Assembly (NCBI GenBank): GCA_947470805.1
Contig: CANIVU010000004.1
Coordinates: 62,001-126,000 of the forward strand
Direction of reading: 5' to 3'
Source: Acidobacteriota bacterium
GTDB lineage: Bacteria > Acidobacteriota > Terriglobia > Bryobacterales > Bryobacteraceae
Length of the DNA: 64,000 nucleotides
Below the pieces are notes generated by a model. The model had not been told where the DNA came from and made no database searches. It was given only the letters and a program-made list of their open reading frames with translations. A program made the position numbers and the translations under genes. This document shows positions 41,724 through 49,739 of the stretch, one piece after another (position 1 is the stretch's first letter; the number at the start of each line of letters is the position of its first letter).

Positions 41724-42098
41724 TTAGTGGCCGTGCGTGGCCGCTTCGGGACGCAACGTCTCCGCGTAGCCAAGAAGGGTGTCGTAGTCGAGCGTCACCA
41801 ACGTCTTTTCGACGTCATCGCCCGTTGTAATCATTTTTTTTAGATGCAGCGCCGCAATCCGGCTCACCCACGGATCGGTCACCGGTTGCTCGGTGGCGTG
41901 GCTCGCCTGGAGCAGCATCTTGTGCGGCAGAGCGATGATCTTCTCTTCATGGATGTCGCCGCAGGTGATCTCAAACTTCACATCCACGGTGTCGGCGTGG
42001 CGGATCGAGATTGCGTTCTGCGCCCAGCGGAACTCGGCTTTCCAGGTGGCGCCGAAGGGATCCGGCCCCGCTTCAAAGGTGCGGTAGTATTCGCTCAT
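41724..42098 (-). CDS. Small uncharacterised cytoplasmic protein
   Basis: 124 residues from ATG 42098; a TACAAT box lies nine bases before it. The sequence has no signal peptide or membrane helix and reads as a single alpha/beta domain: ATWKAEFRWAQNAISIRHAD, VKFEITCGDIHEEKIIALPH, AALHLKKMITTGDDVEKT. I do not recognise a named family. Confidence 0.7.
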   Translation of the reverse strand: MSEYYRTFEAGPDPFGATWKAEFRWAQNAISIRHADTVDVKFEITCGDIHEEKIIALPHKMLLQASHATEQPVTDPWVSRIAALHLKKMITTGDDVEKTLVTLDYDTLLGYAETLRPEAATHGH

Positions 42099-42149
42099 GC
42101 ATCCGCTATTGTAGCGGTCATTTCCAACGGGGTTCAATAGGCCTTTTGC

Positions 42150-42935
42150 TTATGGCCGCCCGTTCAGCAACCCACGCGCCCCCAGCCACTCGTGGAACCG
42201 GATCAACCACTCCTTCACCGGGCCCTTCATCTCGGCCCGCAACCCGAATCCGTGCCCCACCCCGCTGTACACATGCATCTCCGCCGAAACCCCCGCTTTC
42301 TTCAGCGCCAGGTACAACTCCGGCAGCCCCTGCGAAATGTTCTGCCGGTCGTTCTCCCCGCACACCAGGAACGCCGGCGCCGTCTCTTTCGTCAACGCCA
42401 TGTTCTTTGGAATCGCCGGATAAATCAGCGCCTGGAACGCCGGCCGTGCCGCATGAACCCCGGCCAACGCCGCCAACTCTCCCCCCGCCGAAAACCCCAT
42501 CACGCCCACCTTCGCCGGATCAACCTTCCACTCCGCTGCCCGCGCCCGCACCACTTCCAATGCCTTCAACGTATCGTTCAACGCATCGCCCTCAATCGTG
42601 TACTTCGAATCTTTTTCCCGCGCCAACCGGTACTTCAACACGAACGCCGCCACGCCGTGGTCGCTCAGCCACCGGGCCACGTTGTGCCCCTCGTGGTCGG
42701 TCCACATCTCCCGGTGCCCGCCGCCCGGCGCGATGATCACCGCCGCCCCCGTCGGCATCGCCGGCAGGTACGGCGTAATCGTGGGCCGGTGCACGCTCGA
42801 AACCACCCGCTCCCCGTGTGGCGGCGCCAGTCGCGTCACCTCCGCCGGCGCGTCGGCATTCATGCCGGGAAACAGGATCACCTCGGCGCCCGGATTGGCC
42901 GCCAGCAACGGAATCGCGAACAGTAAGAATCGCAT
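42150..42935 (-). CDS. Exported acetylxylan-esterase-like alpha/beta hydrolase
   Basis: 261 residues. Signal peptide (MRFLLFAIPLLAANPGAE). Oxyanion strand AAVIIAPGGGHREMW, nucleophile elbow VGVMGFSAGGELAA with Ser, Asp in LVCGENDRQN and His in SGVGHGFGLR. This GGGH/FSAGG pattern belongs to the BD-FAE/acetylxylan esterase group that removes acetyl or feruloyl groups from plant polysaccharides. It is divergent from the methyltransferase gene. Confidence 0.85.
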   Translation of the reverse strand: MRFLLFAIPLLAANPGAEVILFPGMNADAPAEVTRLAPPHGERVVSSVHRPTITPYLPAMPTGAAVIIAPGGGHREMWTDHEGHNVARWLSDHGVAAFVLKYRLAREKDSKYTIEGDALNDTLKALEVVRARAAEWKVDPAKVGVMGFSAGGELAALAGVHAARPAFQALIYPAIPKNMALTKETAPAFLVCGENDRQNISQGLPELYLALKKAGVSAEMHVYSGVGHGFGLRAEMKGPVKEWLIRFHEWLGARGLLNGRP

Positions 42936-42966
42936 CTCGCGATAGCGTATCAGTTAGCCTGAGAGG

Positions 42967-43710
42967 GTGAGTAGCTACCGCGAGGATCTCGCCCATATCA
43001 ACGACGCCGGCTTCTCCGACTTCGCCCACGGCGCCTCCCCCGGCCTCCTCGCCCTCCTCCGCCGCGAAGGTGTAAAAAACGGTCTAGTGGTCGATCTCGG
43101 CTGCGGCAGCGGCCACTGGGCCCGAACTCTCACCGACGCCGGCTACGAAGTCCTAGGCGTCGATCTCTCCCCCGCCCAAATCCAACTCGCGAAGCAACGA
43201 GCCCCCAACGCCCGCTTCGAAACCGAGTCCCTGCTAACCGTCGCCATCCCAGCCTGCAACGCCATCACCGCCATTGGCGAGATCGTCAACTACCAGTTCG
43301 ATCCCAAACACTCCCGCGCGGCCCTGTCCCGCCTCTTCCGCCATGCCTACAAGGCCCTCCGCCCCGGCGGCGTGTTCATTTTCGACATCGCCACCCCCGC
43401 CCGCGTCCCGGCCGAAGTCCCCGCCAACTACTGGAAGGAAGGAGCCGACTGGTCGATCCACGTCGAAGTCGACGGCAACCCCGCCAGCCACTGGCTAACC
43501 CGAAAAATAGTAACCTTCCGAAAAGGCAAGGAAGGACACTACCGTCGCAGTGAGGAAACCCACCGCCTCCGCCTCCTGGAGCCCTCGGAAATCTCGGCGG
43601 AGCTAACGTCAATCGGCTTCCAAACGAAAGTCCAACCCAACTACGGCCGTTTCCGTCTCTACCCCGGCCTGCAAGCCTTAATCGCCCGCAAGCCCTCAGT
43701 CAATTCCTAG
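42967..43710 (+). CDS. Class I SAM-dependent methyltransferase
   Basis: 247 residues from GTG 42967. SAM motif LVVDLGCGSGHWARTL near residue 40, VLGVDLSPAQIQLAK, NAITAIGEIVNYQFDP and LRPGGVFIFDIATPARVPAE. Small-molecule methyltransferase type; the substrate is unknown. It is convergent with folE; a long hairpin overlaps its stop. Confidence 0.85.
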   Translation: MSSYREDLAHINDAGFSDFAHGASPGLLALLRREGVKNGLVVDLGCGSGHWARTLTDAGYEVLGVDLSPAQIQLAKQRAPNARFETESLLTVAIPACNAITAIGEIVNYQFDPKHSRAALSRLFRHAYKALRPGGVFIFDIATPARVPAEVPANYWKEGADWSIHVEVDGNPASHWLTRKIVTFRKGKEGHYRRSEETHRLRLLEPSEISAELTSIGFQTKVQPNYGRFRLYPGLQALIARKPSVNS

Positions 43711-43730
43711 GTGACTGTCACCCAGGAATT
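43702..43730. terminator. Long hairpin between convergent genes, containing GGTGACTGTCACC
   Basis: AATTCCT (43702-43708) pairs with AGGAATT (43724-43730), and inside it GGTGAC pairs with GTCACC around a single T, with one A-C mismatch. The stop of the methyltransferase lies in the left arm and the folE stop is seven bases beyond. It may end transcription from both sides. The GGTGACTGTC core recurs at 48347 and 60386. Confidence 0.6.
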
Positions 43731-43736
43731 ATCCGG

Positions 43737-44336
43737 CTACCGCCCGCCCCGAATCAACGACAAGAACTCATCCCGCGTATCTTTCCGCTCCCGAAACTCG
43801 CCCAGCATCGAACTCGTCACCGTCGACGAATGCTGCTTCTCCACCCCGCGCATCATCATGCAAAAATGCTGCGCCTCGCAAGCCACCGCCACACCCTTCG
43901 GCTTCAAAATATCCATCAGCGTCTGCGCAATCTCCTGCGTCATCCGCTCCTGCACCTGCAATCGCCGCGCGAAAACATCCACAATCCGCGGAATCTTGCT
44001 CAGCCCGATCACTTTCCCATTCGGGATATACGCCACATGCGCCTTCCCATAAAACGGCAGCATATGGTGCTCGCACATGCTGAAGAACTCAATGTCCTTC
44101 ACGATCACCATCTCGTCGTAATCCACGGAAAACAGCGCGCCATTCACCAGCTTCGGAATGTTCTCGGTATACCCGCCGGTTAAAAACTTCAACGCCTTTT
44201 CCACGCGCTCCGGCGTGCGCTGCAGTCCTTCGCGTTCCGGGTCTTCCCCCAAACCGCTCAGTATCGCCCGGACGCTCTCGGAAATCTTGCCAGCCTGCGG
44301 AAGGGGCATCGATTGGACTACACCTTTTCTCTTCAT
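43737..44336 (-). CDS. folE: GTP cyclohydrolase I
   Basis: 199 residues. Makes 7,8-dihydroneopterin triphosphate. Zinc ligands: Cys and His in [12 protein letters not shown] near residue 85 and Cys in [13 protein letters not shown] near residue 155; [17 protein letters not shown] and [19 protein letters not shown] complete the family signature. It shares a 4-bp overlap with the QueD-like gene before it, so pterin or 7-deazaguanine synthesis is expected. Confidence 0.95.
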   Translation of the reverse strand: MKRKGVVQSMPLPQAGKISESVRAILSGLGEDPEREGLQRTPERVEKALKFLTGGYTENIPKLVNGALFSVDYDEMVIVKDIEFFSMCEHHMLPFYGKAHVAYIPNGKVIGLSKIPRIVDVFARRLQVQERMTQEIAQTLMDILKPKGVAVACEAQHFCMMMRGVEKQHSSTVTSSMLGEFRERKDTRDEFLSLIRGGR

Positions 44337-44764
44337 ACGACCTCTTCGATGACGGAAAGTTCGATCGAGTTCCTTTTTGTTTCCTGGACCCGTATATGCA
44401 CCAGGGCAGGGAAGCCCGCCGGCCAGGCGGCGCGCAGGCGTTCCTGAATCGCAACGGCCACGTTCTCCGTCGTCGCCGTAATCCCGGCATACTCGGGCAC
44501 GTCGAAGTTCAAGTACTTGTGATCGTACACGGAAACCACCTGCCTCTGGAGCAACTCATCCAGCGCCCCCGGCGGCACCACCATCCCCGTCTCCGGGTCA
44601 ACGGCGCCCTCCACCGTCACAGCCACCACATAATTGTGCCCGTGCCCGTGCGGGTTGTTACAACGGCCATATAACCGCTGGTTTTCCTCGTCACTCAACT
44701 CCGGCGCATGCAGCCGATGCGAAGCGCTGAACCGGTATGTATGGGTCAACCGCAGCGTCGCCAT
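44333..44764 (-). CDS. 6-pyruvoyltetrahydropterin synthase/QueD family protein with catalytic Cys
   Basis: 143 residues. Zinc His: [20 protein letters not shown] (first His) and [11 protein letters not shown] (two His). The catalytic Cys of the family is present in [14 protein letters not shown]. Near the end is the Glu-containing [14 protein letters not shown]. Whether it makes 6-carboxytetrahydropterin (queuosine) or pyruvoyl pterin is not visible. One-base overlap with the paralogue upstream. Confidence 0.88.
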   Translation of the reverse strand: MATLRLTHTYRFSASHRLHAPELSDEENQRLYGRCNNPHGHGHNYVVAVTVEGAVDPETGMVVPPGALDELLQRQVVSVYDHKYLNFDVPEYAGITATTENVAVAIQERLRAAWPAGFPALVHIRVQETKRNSIELSVIEEVV

Positions 44765-45174
44765 TACTTCCCGAAATAATCCACAAACGTGTCTTCGGTC
44801 TCGTACAACCGCACCGCGTGCAGCCGCGCGGCCGTCCCTTCGAACTGAGGCGCCAGCCGCCCCCAGATCTCAATCGCCAGATTCTCTGTCGTCGGAATCA
44901 CCTTGTCGAACGGCGGCACTTCAAAATTCAAATGGCGGTGATCCATCGGGTCGATGACTTCCCGCATCATGATGTCTTTCAGATCTTTCAGATCGAAAAT
45001 CATCCCCGTCACAGCGTCCGGCGTCCCCTCCAACGCCACTTCCAGCACATAATTGTGCCCGTGCCCGTTCGGATTCGCCGCGGCGCCATACAGCCGCACG
45101 TTCTCTTCTTCGGAAAAGTTGGGGTTCCGGCAAATGTGGGAGGCGGAAAATTCAGCGCGGCGGGAAATGATCAT
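44764..45174 (-). CDS. Second PTPS/QueD-family paralogue lacking the catalytic Cys
   Basis: 136 residues from ATG 45174; longer frames extend across the divergent tlpA start and are not used. Zinc His kept: RRAEFSASHICRNPNFSEEE, NPNGHGHNYVLEV. But the Cys position reads Ala (YGAAANPNGHGHNY). The C-terminal LHAVRLYETEDTFVDYF keeps the Glu. It is the first gene of the folE operon and shares a one-base overlap with its Cys-containing paralogue. It may do another pterin reaction or form a mixed oligomer. Confidence 0.88.
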   Translation of the reverse strand: MIISRRAEFSASHICRNPNFSEEENVRLYGAAANPNGHGHNYVLEVALEGTPDAVTGMIFDLKDLKDIMMREVIDPMDHRHLNFEVPPFDKVIPTTENLAIEIWGRLAPQFEGTAARLHAVRLYETEDTFVDYFGK

Positions 45175-45244
45175 GGCGGAAGATACTACTGCATTGGATT
45201 CGCGAGGGCGGGGAGACGATACACTAAAATTATAAGGGATGGTC

Positions 45245-45769
45245 ATGCAGAAATTCGGAATCGACAAAGCGCTCCGGCTGGGAATCCTGGTCCTGACGCT
45301 CGCCCTCGTGGCGGTAGTAGCCAGTACATTGAGAGAACACCTGGTCGTCGCGGGCGACTCCGCCCCCAGTTTCTCCGTCACCACCGATACCGGCCGCAAA
45401 ATCTCCACCAGTGACTTCGGCGGCAAAATTCTCGTCGTCAACTTCTGGGCCACCTGGTGCCCGCCCTGCATCGCCGAACTCCCGTCGCTCAACCAAATGG
45501 CGGCCGAAGTGAAGGGCTCGGGCGTCGTCGTCCTCGGCATCTCCGTCGACAAGGACAAGGCGGCCTACGACAAGTTCCTCAAAAAGGTGAAGCTCAACTT
45601 CGAGACCTCCCGCGACCCCGCCGCCGACATCTCCTCCGAATACGGCACCTTCAAATACCCCGAAACCTACGTCATCAACAGCGACGGCAAGGTGCTCGAA
45701 AAATTCATCGCCGACCAGCCCTGGACCGACCCTGCCATCATCACCCGCCTCAAGGGGTACGCCCGCTAA
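45245..45769 (+). CDS. TlpA-family thiol-disulfide protein, membrane-anchored
   Basis: 174 residues from ATG 45245. One N-terminal membrane segment (LRLGILVLTLALVAVVASTL), then a thioredoxin domain with redox motif FWATWCPPCIAELPSL near residue 75 and cis-Pro region FKYPETYVINSDGKV. Probably ResA/CcmG-like in cytochrome c maturation or periplasmic thiol repair. Stop overlaps the start of the oxidase gene by one base. Confidence 0.9.
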   Translation: MQKFGIDKALRLGILVLTLALVAVVASTLREHLVVAGDSAPSFSVTTDTGRKISTSDFGGKILVVNFWATWCPPCIAELPSLNQMAAEVKGSGVVVLGISVDKDKAAYDKFLKKVKLNFETSRDPAADISSEYGTFKYPETYVINSDGKVLEKFIADQPWTDPAIITRLKGYAR

Positions 45770-47199
45770 TGGTCGATATCGATACCAAACGCTGGCTCCG
45801 CGCCATCGTCGGGGACAATAACGTCCTCGATACCGACATCGACCTCCGCCTCTACGAATACGATGGCGGCGTCGACAAACACCGCCCCGAAGCCGTCGTC
45901 TTCGTCAAAACCACCGATCACGTCGTCAAAGTCGTCAACCTCGCCCGCGAACGCGGTATCCCCTTTGTCGGCCGTGGCGCCGGGACGGGCTTGAGCGGTG
46001 GCGTCATCCCGCGCACCGGCGGCATCATGATCTCGTTCGCCAAAATGAACAAGATCGTCGAAATCGATCTCGAAAACGAACGCATCGTAGTCGAACCCGG
46101 CGTCGTCAATCTCGACGTCACCCTCGCCGTCCAGGGCCAGAAATACTTCTACGCGCCCGACCCCTCCAGCCAGCGCGCCTGCACCATCGGCGGCAACGTC
46201 GCCGAAAACGCCGGCGGCCCCCACACCCTCGCCTACGGCGTCACAACCAATCACGTCCTCGGCCTCGAAGCCGTCCTCCCCGATGGCTCCGTCATTCAGG
46301 TCGGCGGCAAAGCGCAGGACCCCGTCGGCTTCGATCTCGTCGGCCTCCTCACCGGTTCGGAAGGCACGATGGTGCTGGTCACCAAAATCATCCTCCGCCT
46401 CATGCGCCAGCCCGAACTGGTCAAGACGACGCTCGCCATCTTCAACTCCGCCGACGAAGCCGGCAACACCGTCGCCGAAATCACCGCCCGCGCCATCACC
46501 CCCGTCGCCGTCGAAATGCTCGATGGCGTCATGCTCCGCATGGTCGAAGAGGCTACCCACGCCGGCTACCCGCTCGATGCCGCGGCCGTCCTCCTCATCG
46601 AACTCGAAGGCCTCAAAGAAGCGGTGGAAGAGCAAGTCGAACAAGTCCGCGAAGCCTGCTTCGCCTGCGGCGCCCGCGAGTTCCGCGTCGCGAAAGACGC
46701 CGTCGAACGCGACCTCCTCTGGAAGGGCCGCAAGAACGCTTTCGGCGCCGTCGGCCGATTGAGCCCCTACTACTACGTGCAAGATGGCGTCGTTCCCAGG
46801 ACCCGCATTGCCGAGACTCTGCGCTTTATAGGGCAGGTAGGCGAAAAGTACGGCTTGACCATCTCCAACATCTTCCACGCCGGCGACGGCAACATGCACC
46901 CCATCATCCTCTTCGATGCCCGCAAACCCGGCGAACTCGAAAAGGCCCAGCATGCCGGCGAAGATATCCTGGCCTTCTGCATCTCCGTCGGTGGTTCCAT
47001 CACCGGCGAACACGGCGTCGGCATGGAAAAAATGGAGCTCATGGAAAAACAGTTCGACCCCGACTCGCTCGACATGATCGGCTCGTTCAAGAACCTGTTT
47101 GATCCCACCTGTCTCCTCAACCCCGGCAAAGTGCTCCCCACCGGGCGAGGCTGCATGGAGATCCACCAGAAACCGCTTACCGAATCCAACATGCTCTAG
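45769..47199 (+). CDS. glcD: FAD-linked oxidase, glycolate oxidase GlcD-like
   Basis: 476 residues from ATG 45769. FAD-binding PCMH domain: PEAVVFVKTTDHVVKVVNLA, PFVGRGAGTGLSGGVIPRTG near residue 65, ACTIGGNVAENAGGPHTLAY. FAD_oxidase_C with ISNIFHAGDGNMHPIILFD and GGSITGEHGVGMEKMELM near residue 415. GlcD oxidises glycolate or D-lactate and feeds electrons to the chain; the partners GlcE and GlcF are not in the window. Length fits GlcD (~480-500). Confidence 0.92.
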   Translation: MVDIDTKRWLRAIVGDNNVLDTDIDLRLYEYDGGVDKHRPEAVVFVKTTDHVVKVVNLARERGIPFVGRGAGTGLSGGVIPRTGGIMISFAKMNKIVEIDLENERIVVEPGVVNLDVTLAVQGQKYFYAPDPSSQRACTIGGNVAENAGGPHTLAYGVTTNHVLGLEAVLPDGSVIQVGGKAQDPVGFDLVGLLTGSEGTMVLVTKIILRLMRQPELVKTTLAIFNSADEAGNTVAEITARAITPVAVEMLDGVMLRMVEEATHAGYPLDAAAVLLIELEGLKEAVEEQVEQVREACFACGAREFRVAKDAVERDLLWKGRKNAFGAVGRLSPYYYVQDGVVPRTRIAETLRFIGQVGEKYGLTISNIFHAGDGNMHPIILFDARKPGELEKAQHAGEDILAFCISVGGSITGEHGVGMEKMELMEKQFDPDSLDMIGSFKNLFDPTCLLNPGKVLPTGRGCMEIHQKPLTESNML

Positions 47200-47213
47200 A
47201 AGGAGCAAGCGGT

Positions 47214-48329
47214 ATGAAAATTCTGTTGTTCCTCGCCGCCGCCGCCATCACCGTGGCGCAGTCGGTCCGTATCGACCCGCCCGTCATCACGGCCTGTGAA
47301 AACGGTGCCTCCGGCCAGGCCACCATCTTTTGGGACGGCCGGGGCGTCGCCCCCGTCACCCTCTTCGCCGCCGACACGCCCATGACCGGCCAGGAACCCT
47401 CCACCGGCGCCGCCCGCACCGGTTCCTGGGTCACCGACGGCATGATCTTCACCCTCCGCAACTCCGCCGGCCAGGCCCTCGCCACCGCCCGCGCCGTCGT
47501 CAAGTGCGACGCCGGCGGCTGGTTCCCTCTCGATGTCGGTAATGAGTGGCACTTCCGCCGAAACGATCGTGTCGCCACCGGCAACCACTCCGTCTGGCGC
47601 GTCGTCCGTAAGGAACAGGTCAACGGCGTCACCTGGGCCGTCCTCTCCGGCACCCCCACCGACCTCACCCGCCTCCGCACCGACCCCGAAGGCCGCGTCT
47701 ATACGCTGTCCACCGCCGGCGTCGAACGCCTCCTCCTCGACCCCACCGGCCTCCAACCCGGCATCTGGCAGGTCACCGCCCGCTCCCCCATCGCCATCAC
47801 CCTCGCCGGCGTCTTCAGCGAAGAGCTCACCTGGCTCGGAATCGTCCTCCCCCTCGCCCGCGACTCCGGCCGCCTCGCCCGCGGCGTCGGCCCGACGTAC
47901 TATCAAGGCGATGTCATCGCCGGTTCCTCCGGCGGCTTCGGCGTCGGCTACACGCTCTTGGAAGCCGTGATCGGCGGCGCCCGTTTCGTCCCCAACTACC
48001 CGGCGGTGGAACTGTCACTCGAAACACAGGCAGTGAATATGGGGGTAAAAAGCGCACGGAATTGCGCGCTTCCGTGCTACTTCGTGGCCTGTTTCGGTGC
48101 CGATTCCCCCAACACCTACAAGCCGTGTATCGAAGCCAACGTCCGCGGCGCCGCCGGCCGCCTGACGCTCACCGACCCCACCGGTGCCACGGTCTTTGAG
48201 TCCCCCGCAAACGGCTGGGTCCGCATTCCCCTCTACACCGCCCCGGCGACGCCATTCCCGCCCGGCCGATACACCGTCACCGCCACCGTCAACGGCAGCA
48301 CCGCCACCCTCCCGCTGACAATCGAATAA
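47214..48329 (+). CDS. Secreted protein of unknown function
   Basis: 371 residues, with AAGGAG ribosome site. Signal peptide (MKILLFLAAAAITVAQSV). Two beta-rich regions: residues ~22-95 (ITACENGASGQATIFWDGRG), then WFPLDVGNEWHFRRN near residue 105, like outer-surface proteins with a DUF-type beta sheet, and a C-terminal sandwich (GRLTLTDPTGATVFESPANG; RYTVTATVNGSTATLPL). Four Cys cluster at NCALPCYFVACFGADSPN and CIEANV. I cannot name a family. Confidence 0.7.
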   Translation: MKILLFLAAAAITVAQSVRIDPPVITACENGASGQATIFWDGRGVAPVTLFAADTPMTGQEPSTGAARTGSWVTDGMIFTLRNSAGQALATARAVVKCDAGGWFPLDVGNEWHFRRNDRVATGNHSVWRVVRKEQVNGVTWAVLSGTPTDLTRLRTDPEGRVYTLSTAGVERLLLDPTGLQPGIWQVTARSPIAITLAGVFSEELTWLGIVLPLARDSGRLARGVGPTYYQGDVIAGSSGGFGVGYTLLEAVIGGARFVPNYPAVELSLETQAVNMGVKSARNCALPCYFVACFGADSPNTYKPCIEANVRGAAGRLTLTDPTGATVFESPANGWVRIPLYTAPATPFPPGRYTVTATVNGSTATLPLTIE

Positions 48330-48346
48330 ACGGCGGCCAGCCCTCC

Positions 48347-48358
48347 GGGACAGTCACC
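48347..48358. repeat. GGTGACTGTCCC motif copy (reverse orientation)
   Basis: GGGACAGTCACC, the reverse complement of the motif at 43710 and 60386, lies 18 bases after a stop codon. It belongs to the small dispersed motif set described in the findings. Confidence 0.5.
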
Positions 48359-48427
48359 GCAATTACCGATTTTCTCCTACCCCATAACTCCTGCCCCGCC
48401 GCCCCCAAACAAAACTCTTGTAAGGAG

Positions 48428-48450
48428 GTGTACTGCGTGTCATGATACAC
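48428..48450. promoter_or_regulatory. YtrA-type operator GTGTA-N13-TACAC
   Basis: GTGTA (48428-48432) and TACAC (48446-48450) form an inverted repeat with a 13-base centre. GntR/YtrA regulators are reported to bind GTGTA-N13-TACAC-type sites. It overlaps the AAGGAGG ribosome site and the ATG at 48442, so binding would block both transcription and translation of the regulator and ABC genes. Confidence 0.65.
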
Positions 48451-48455
48451 CTGCG

Positions 48456-48842
48456 ATTCCCTTCCGGGTACAATTCCAGCCCGGACTACCTCTCTACGAG
48501 CAGGTGGTCTACGCCGCGAAAAAGGCCATCCTCGCCGGCCAACTCCGCTCGGGCGACCCCTTCCCCTCCGTCCGCGCCCTCAGCACCGCGCTCAAAATCA
48601 ACCCCAACACCGCCCACAAAGTCCAACAAAATCTAATCGCCGAAGGCCTCCTCGAAGTCCTCCCCGGCATCGGCACGGTCGTCGCCAAACGGCCCGTCTC
48701 CACCCGCGCTGAAAAGAACGAACTGCTCCAGGAAGAACTCGAAGAGCTGGTAGTCGAAGCAAAAAAACTCGGTCTCGAATTAAACGAAGTACAAAAGGCA
48801 CTCGCGGAACATTGGGTCCGCCTCGACGGAGGAAAACGATGA
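48456..48842 (+). CDS. GntR-family regulator of the YtrA type, start region disturbed
   Basis: About 128 residues. Winged helix: VQFQPGLPLYEQVVYAAKKA, GDPFPSVRALSTALKINPNT, VLPGIGTVVAKRPVST, then the short YtrA dimer helix (LEELVVEAKKLGLELNEVQK). The homologous N-terminus begins near 48465, but no ATG, GTG or TTG in this frame precedes it; 48456 is ATT. The well-placed ATG at 48442 (after AAGGAGG) reads MIHLRFP in another frame, so either a frameshift occurred or a rare start is used. The GTG at 48504 would cut the first helix. Confidence 0.8.
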   Translation: MPFRVQFQPGLPLYEQVVYAAKKAILAGQLRSGDPFPSVRALSTALKINPNTAHKVQQNLIAEGLLEVLPGIGTVVAKRPVSTRAEKNELLQEELEELVVEAKKLGLELNEVQKALAEHWVRLDGGKR

Positions 48843-49738
48843 GCAACCACGTAATCACCACCACCAATCTCGGCATGCGCTACGGCCGCCACACGGTCTT
48901 GAACGGACTCAACCTCGAAGTCCCGCGCGGCAGCGTCTACGCCCTCGTCGGCTCCAACGGCGCCGGCAAAACCACCACCCTCCAAATCCTCATGAACCTC
49001 CTCCGCGGCCATACCGGCGCGGCCACCGTCCTCGGTGTCGACTCCCGCCATCTCACCGTCAAAGAATACGCCCGCATCGGCTACGTCTCCGAAGGCCAGG
49101 AGATGCCGGACTCCATGACCGTTGCTGAATTCCTCGCCTTCTGGCGGCCGTTCTATCCCAAATGGGACCCCGCCCGCGAACAGGAACTCCTCCAACTCCT
49201 CCGCCTTCCCCTCGACCGCAAATTGAAACACCTCTCCCGCGGCATGCGCATGAAGGCCGCCCTAATTAGCTCCCTCTCCTACCGCCCCGAACTCATCGTC
49301 CTCGACGAACCCTTCAGCGGTCTCGACCCTCTCATCCGCGATGAATTCATCGAAGGCCTCCTCGCTCACGCCGACGAGTCGACAATTCTCATCTCCTCCC
49401 ACGACCTCGCCGAAATCGAAAGCTTCTCCAGCCACGTCGGCCTCCTCGAAGACGGCCACATGGCCTTCTCCGAAGAAACAACCACCCTCACCAACCGCTT
49501 CCGCGAAATCGAAGTCCGCACCGAAATCGCCCAACTTCCCTCGAATCTCCCCAAAACCTGGGTCCGCGCCGAAACCACCGCCGCCCTCGTCCGCTTCGTC
49601 GAAACACAGTGGCACCCCGAACGCACCGCAAGCGAAATCAACGAAGTGTTCCCCACCGCCACCGCGTTCCAGGCCAACGCCATGCCCCTGCGCGCCATCT
49701 TCGTCGCCCTCGCCAAAGCCGCGAGGAAGGCGGCCTAG
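48839..49738 (+). CDS. ABC transporter ATP-binding protein
   Basis: 299 residues from ATG 48839 (GGAGGAAA ribosome site, ATGA overlap with the regulator). Walker A ALVGSNGAGKTTTLQIL near residue 37, signature KHLSRGMRMKAALISSL near residue 130, Walker B LIVLDEPFSGLDPL near residue 155, switch His in ILISSHDLAEIE. The C-terminal ~90 residues extend past the core. YtrB/BcrA-like: part of a transporter for a drug, lipid or peptide, with the three membrane genes that follow. Confidence 0.93.
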   Translation: MSNHVITTTNLGMRYGRHTVLNGLNLEVPRGSVYALVGSNGAGKTTTLQILMNLLRGHTGAATVLGVDSRHLTVKEYARIGYVSEGQEMPDSMTVAEFLAFWRPFYPKWDPAREQELLQLLRLPLDRKLKHLSRGMRMKAALISSLSYRPELIVLDEPFSGLDPLIRDEFIEGLLAHADESTILISSHDLAEIESFSSHVGLLEDGHMAFSEETTTLTNRFREIEVRTEIAQLPSNLPKTWVRAETTAALVRFVETQWHPERTASEINEVFPTATAFQANAMPLRAIFVALAKAARKAA

Positions 49739-49739
49739 T

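Noticed and set aside
45766..47208. 480-codon antisense open frame opposite glcD
   Set aside because: Exact shadow of a gene with clear FAD motifs; low-complexity Asp/Gly/Val composition.
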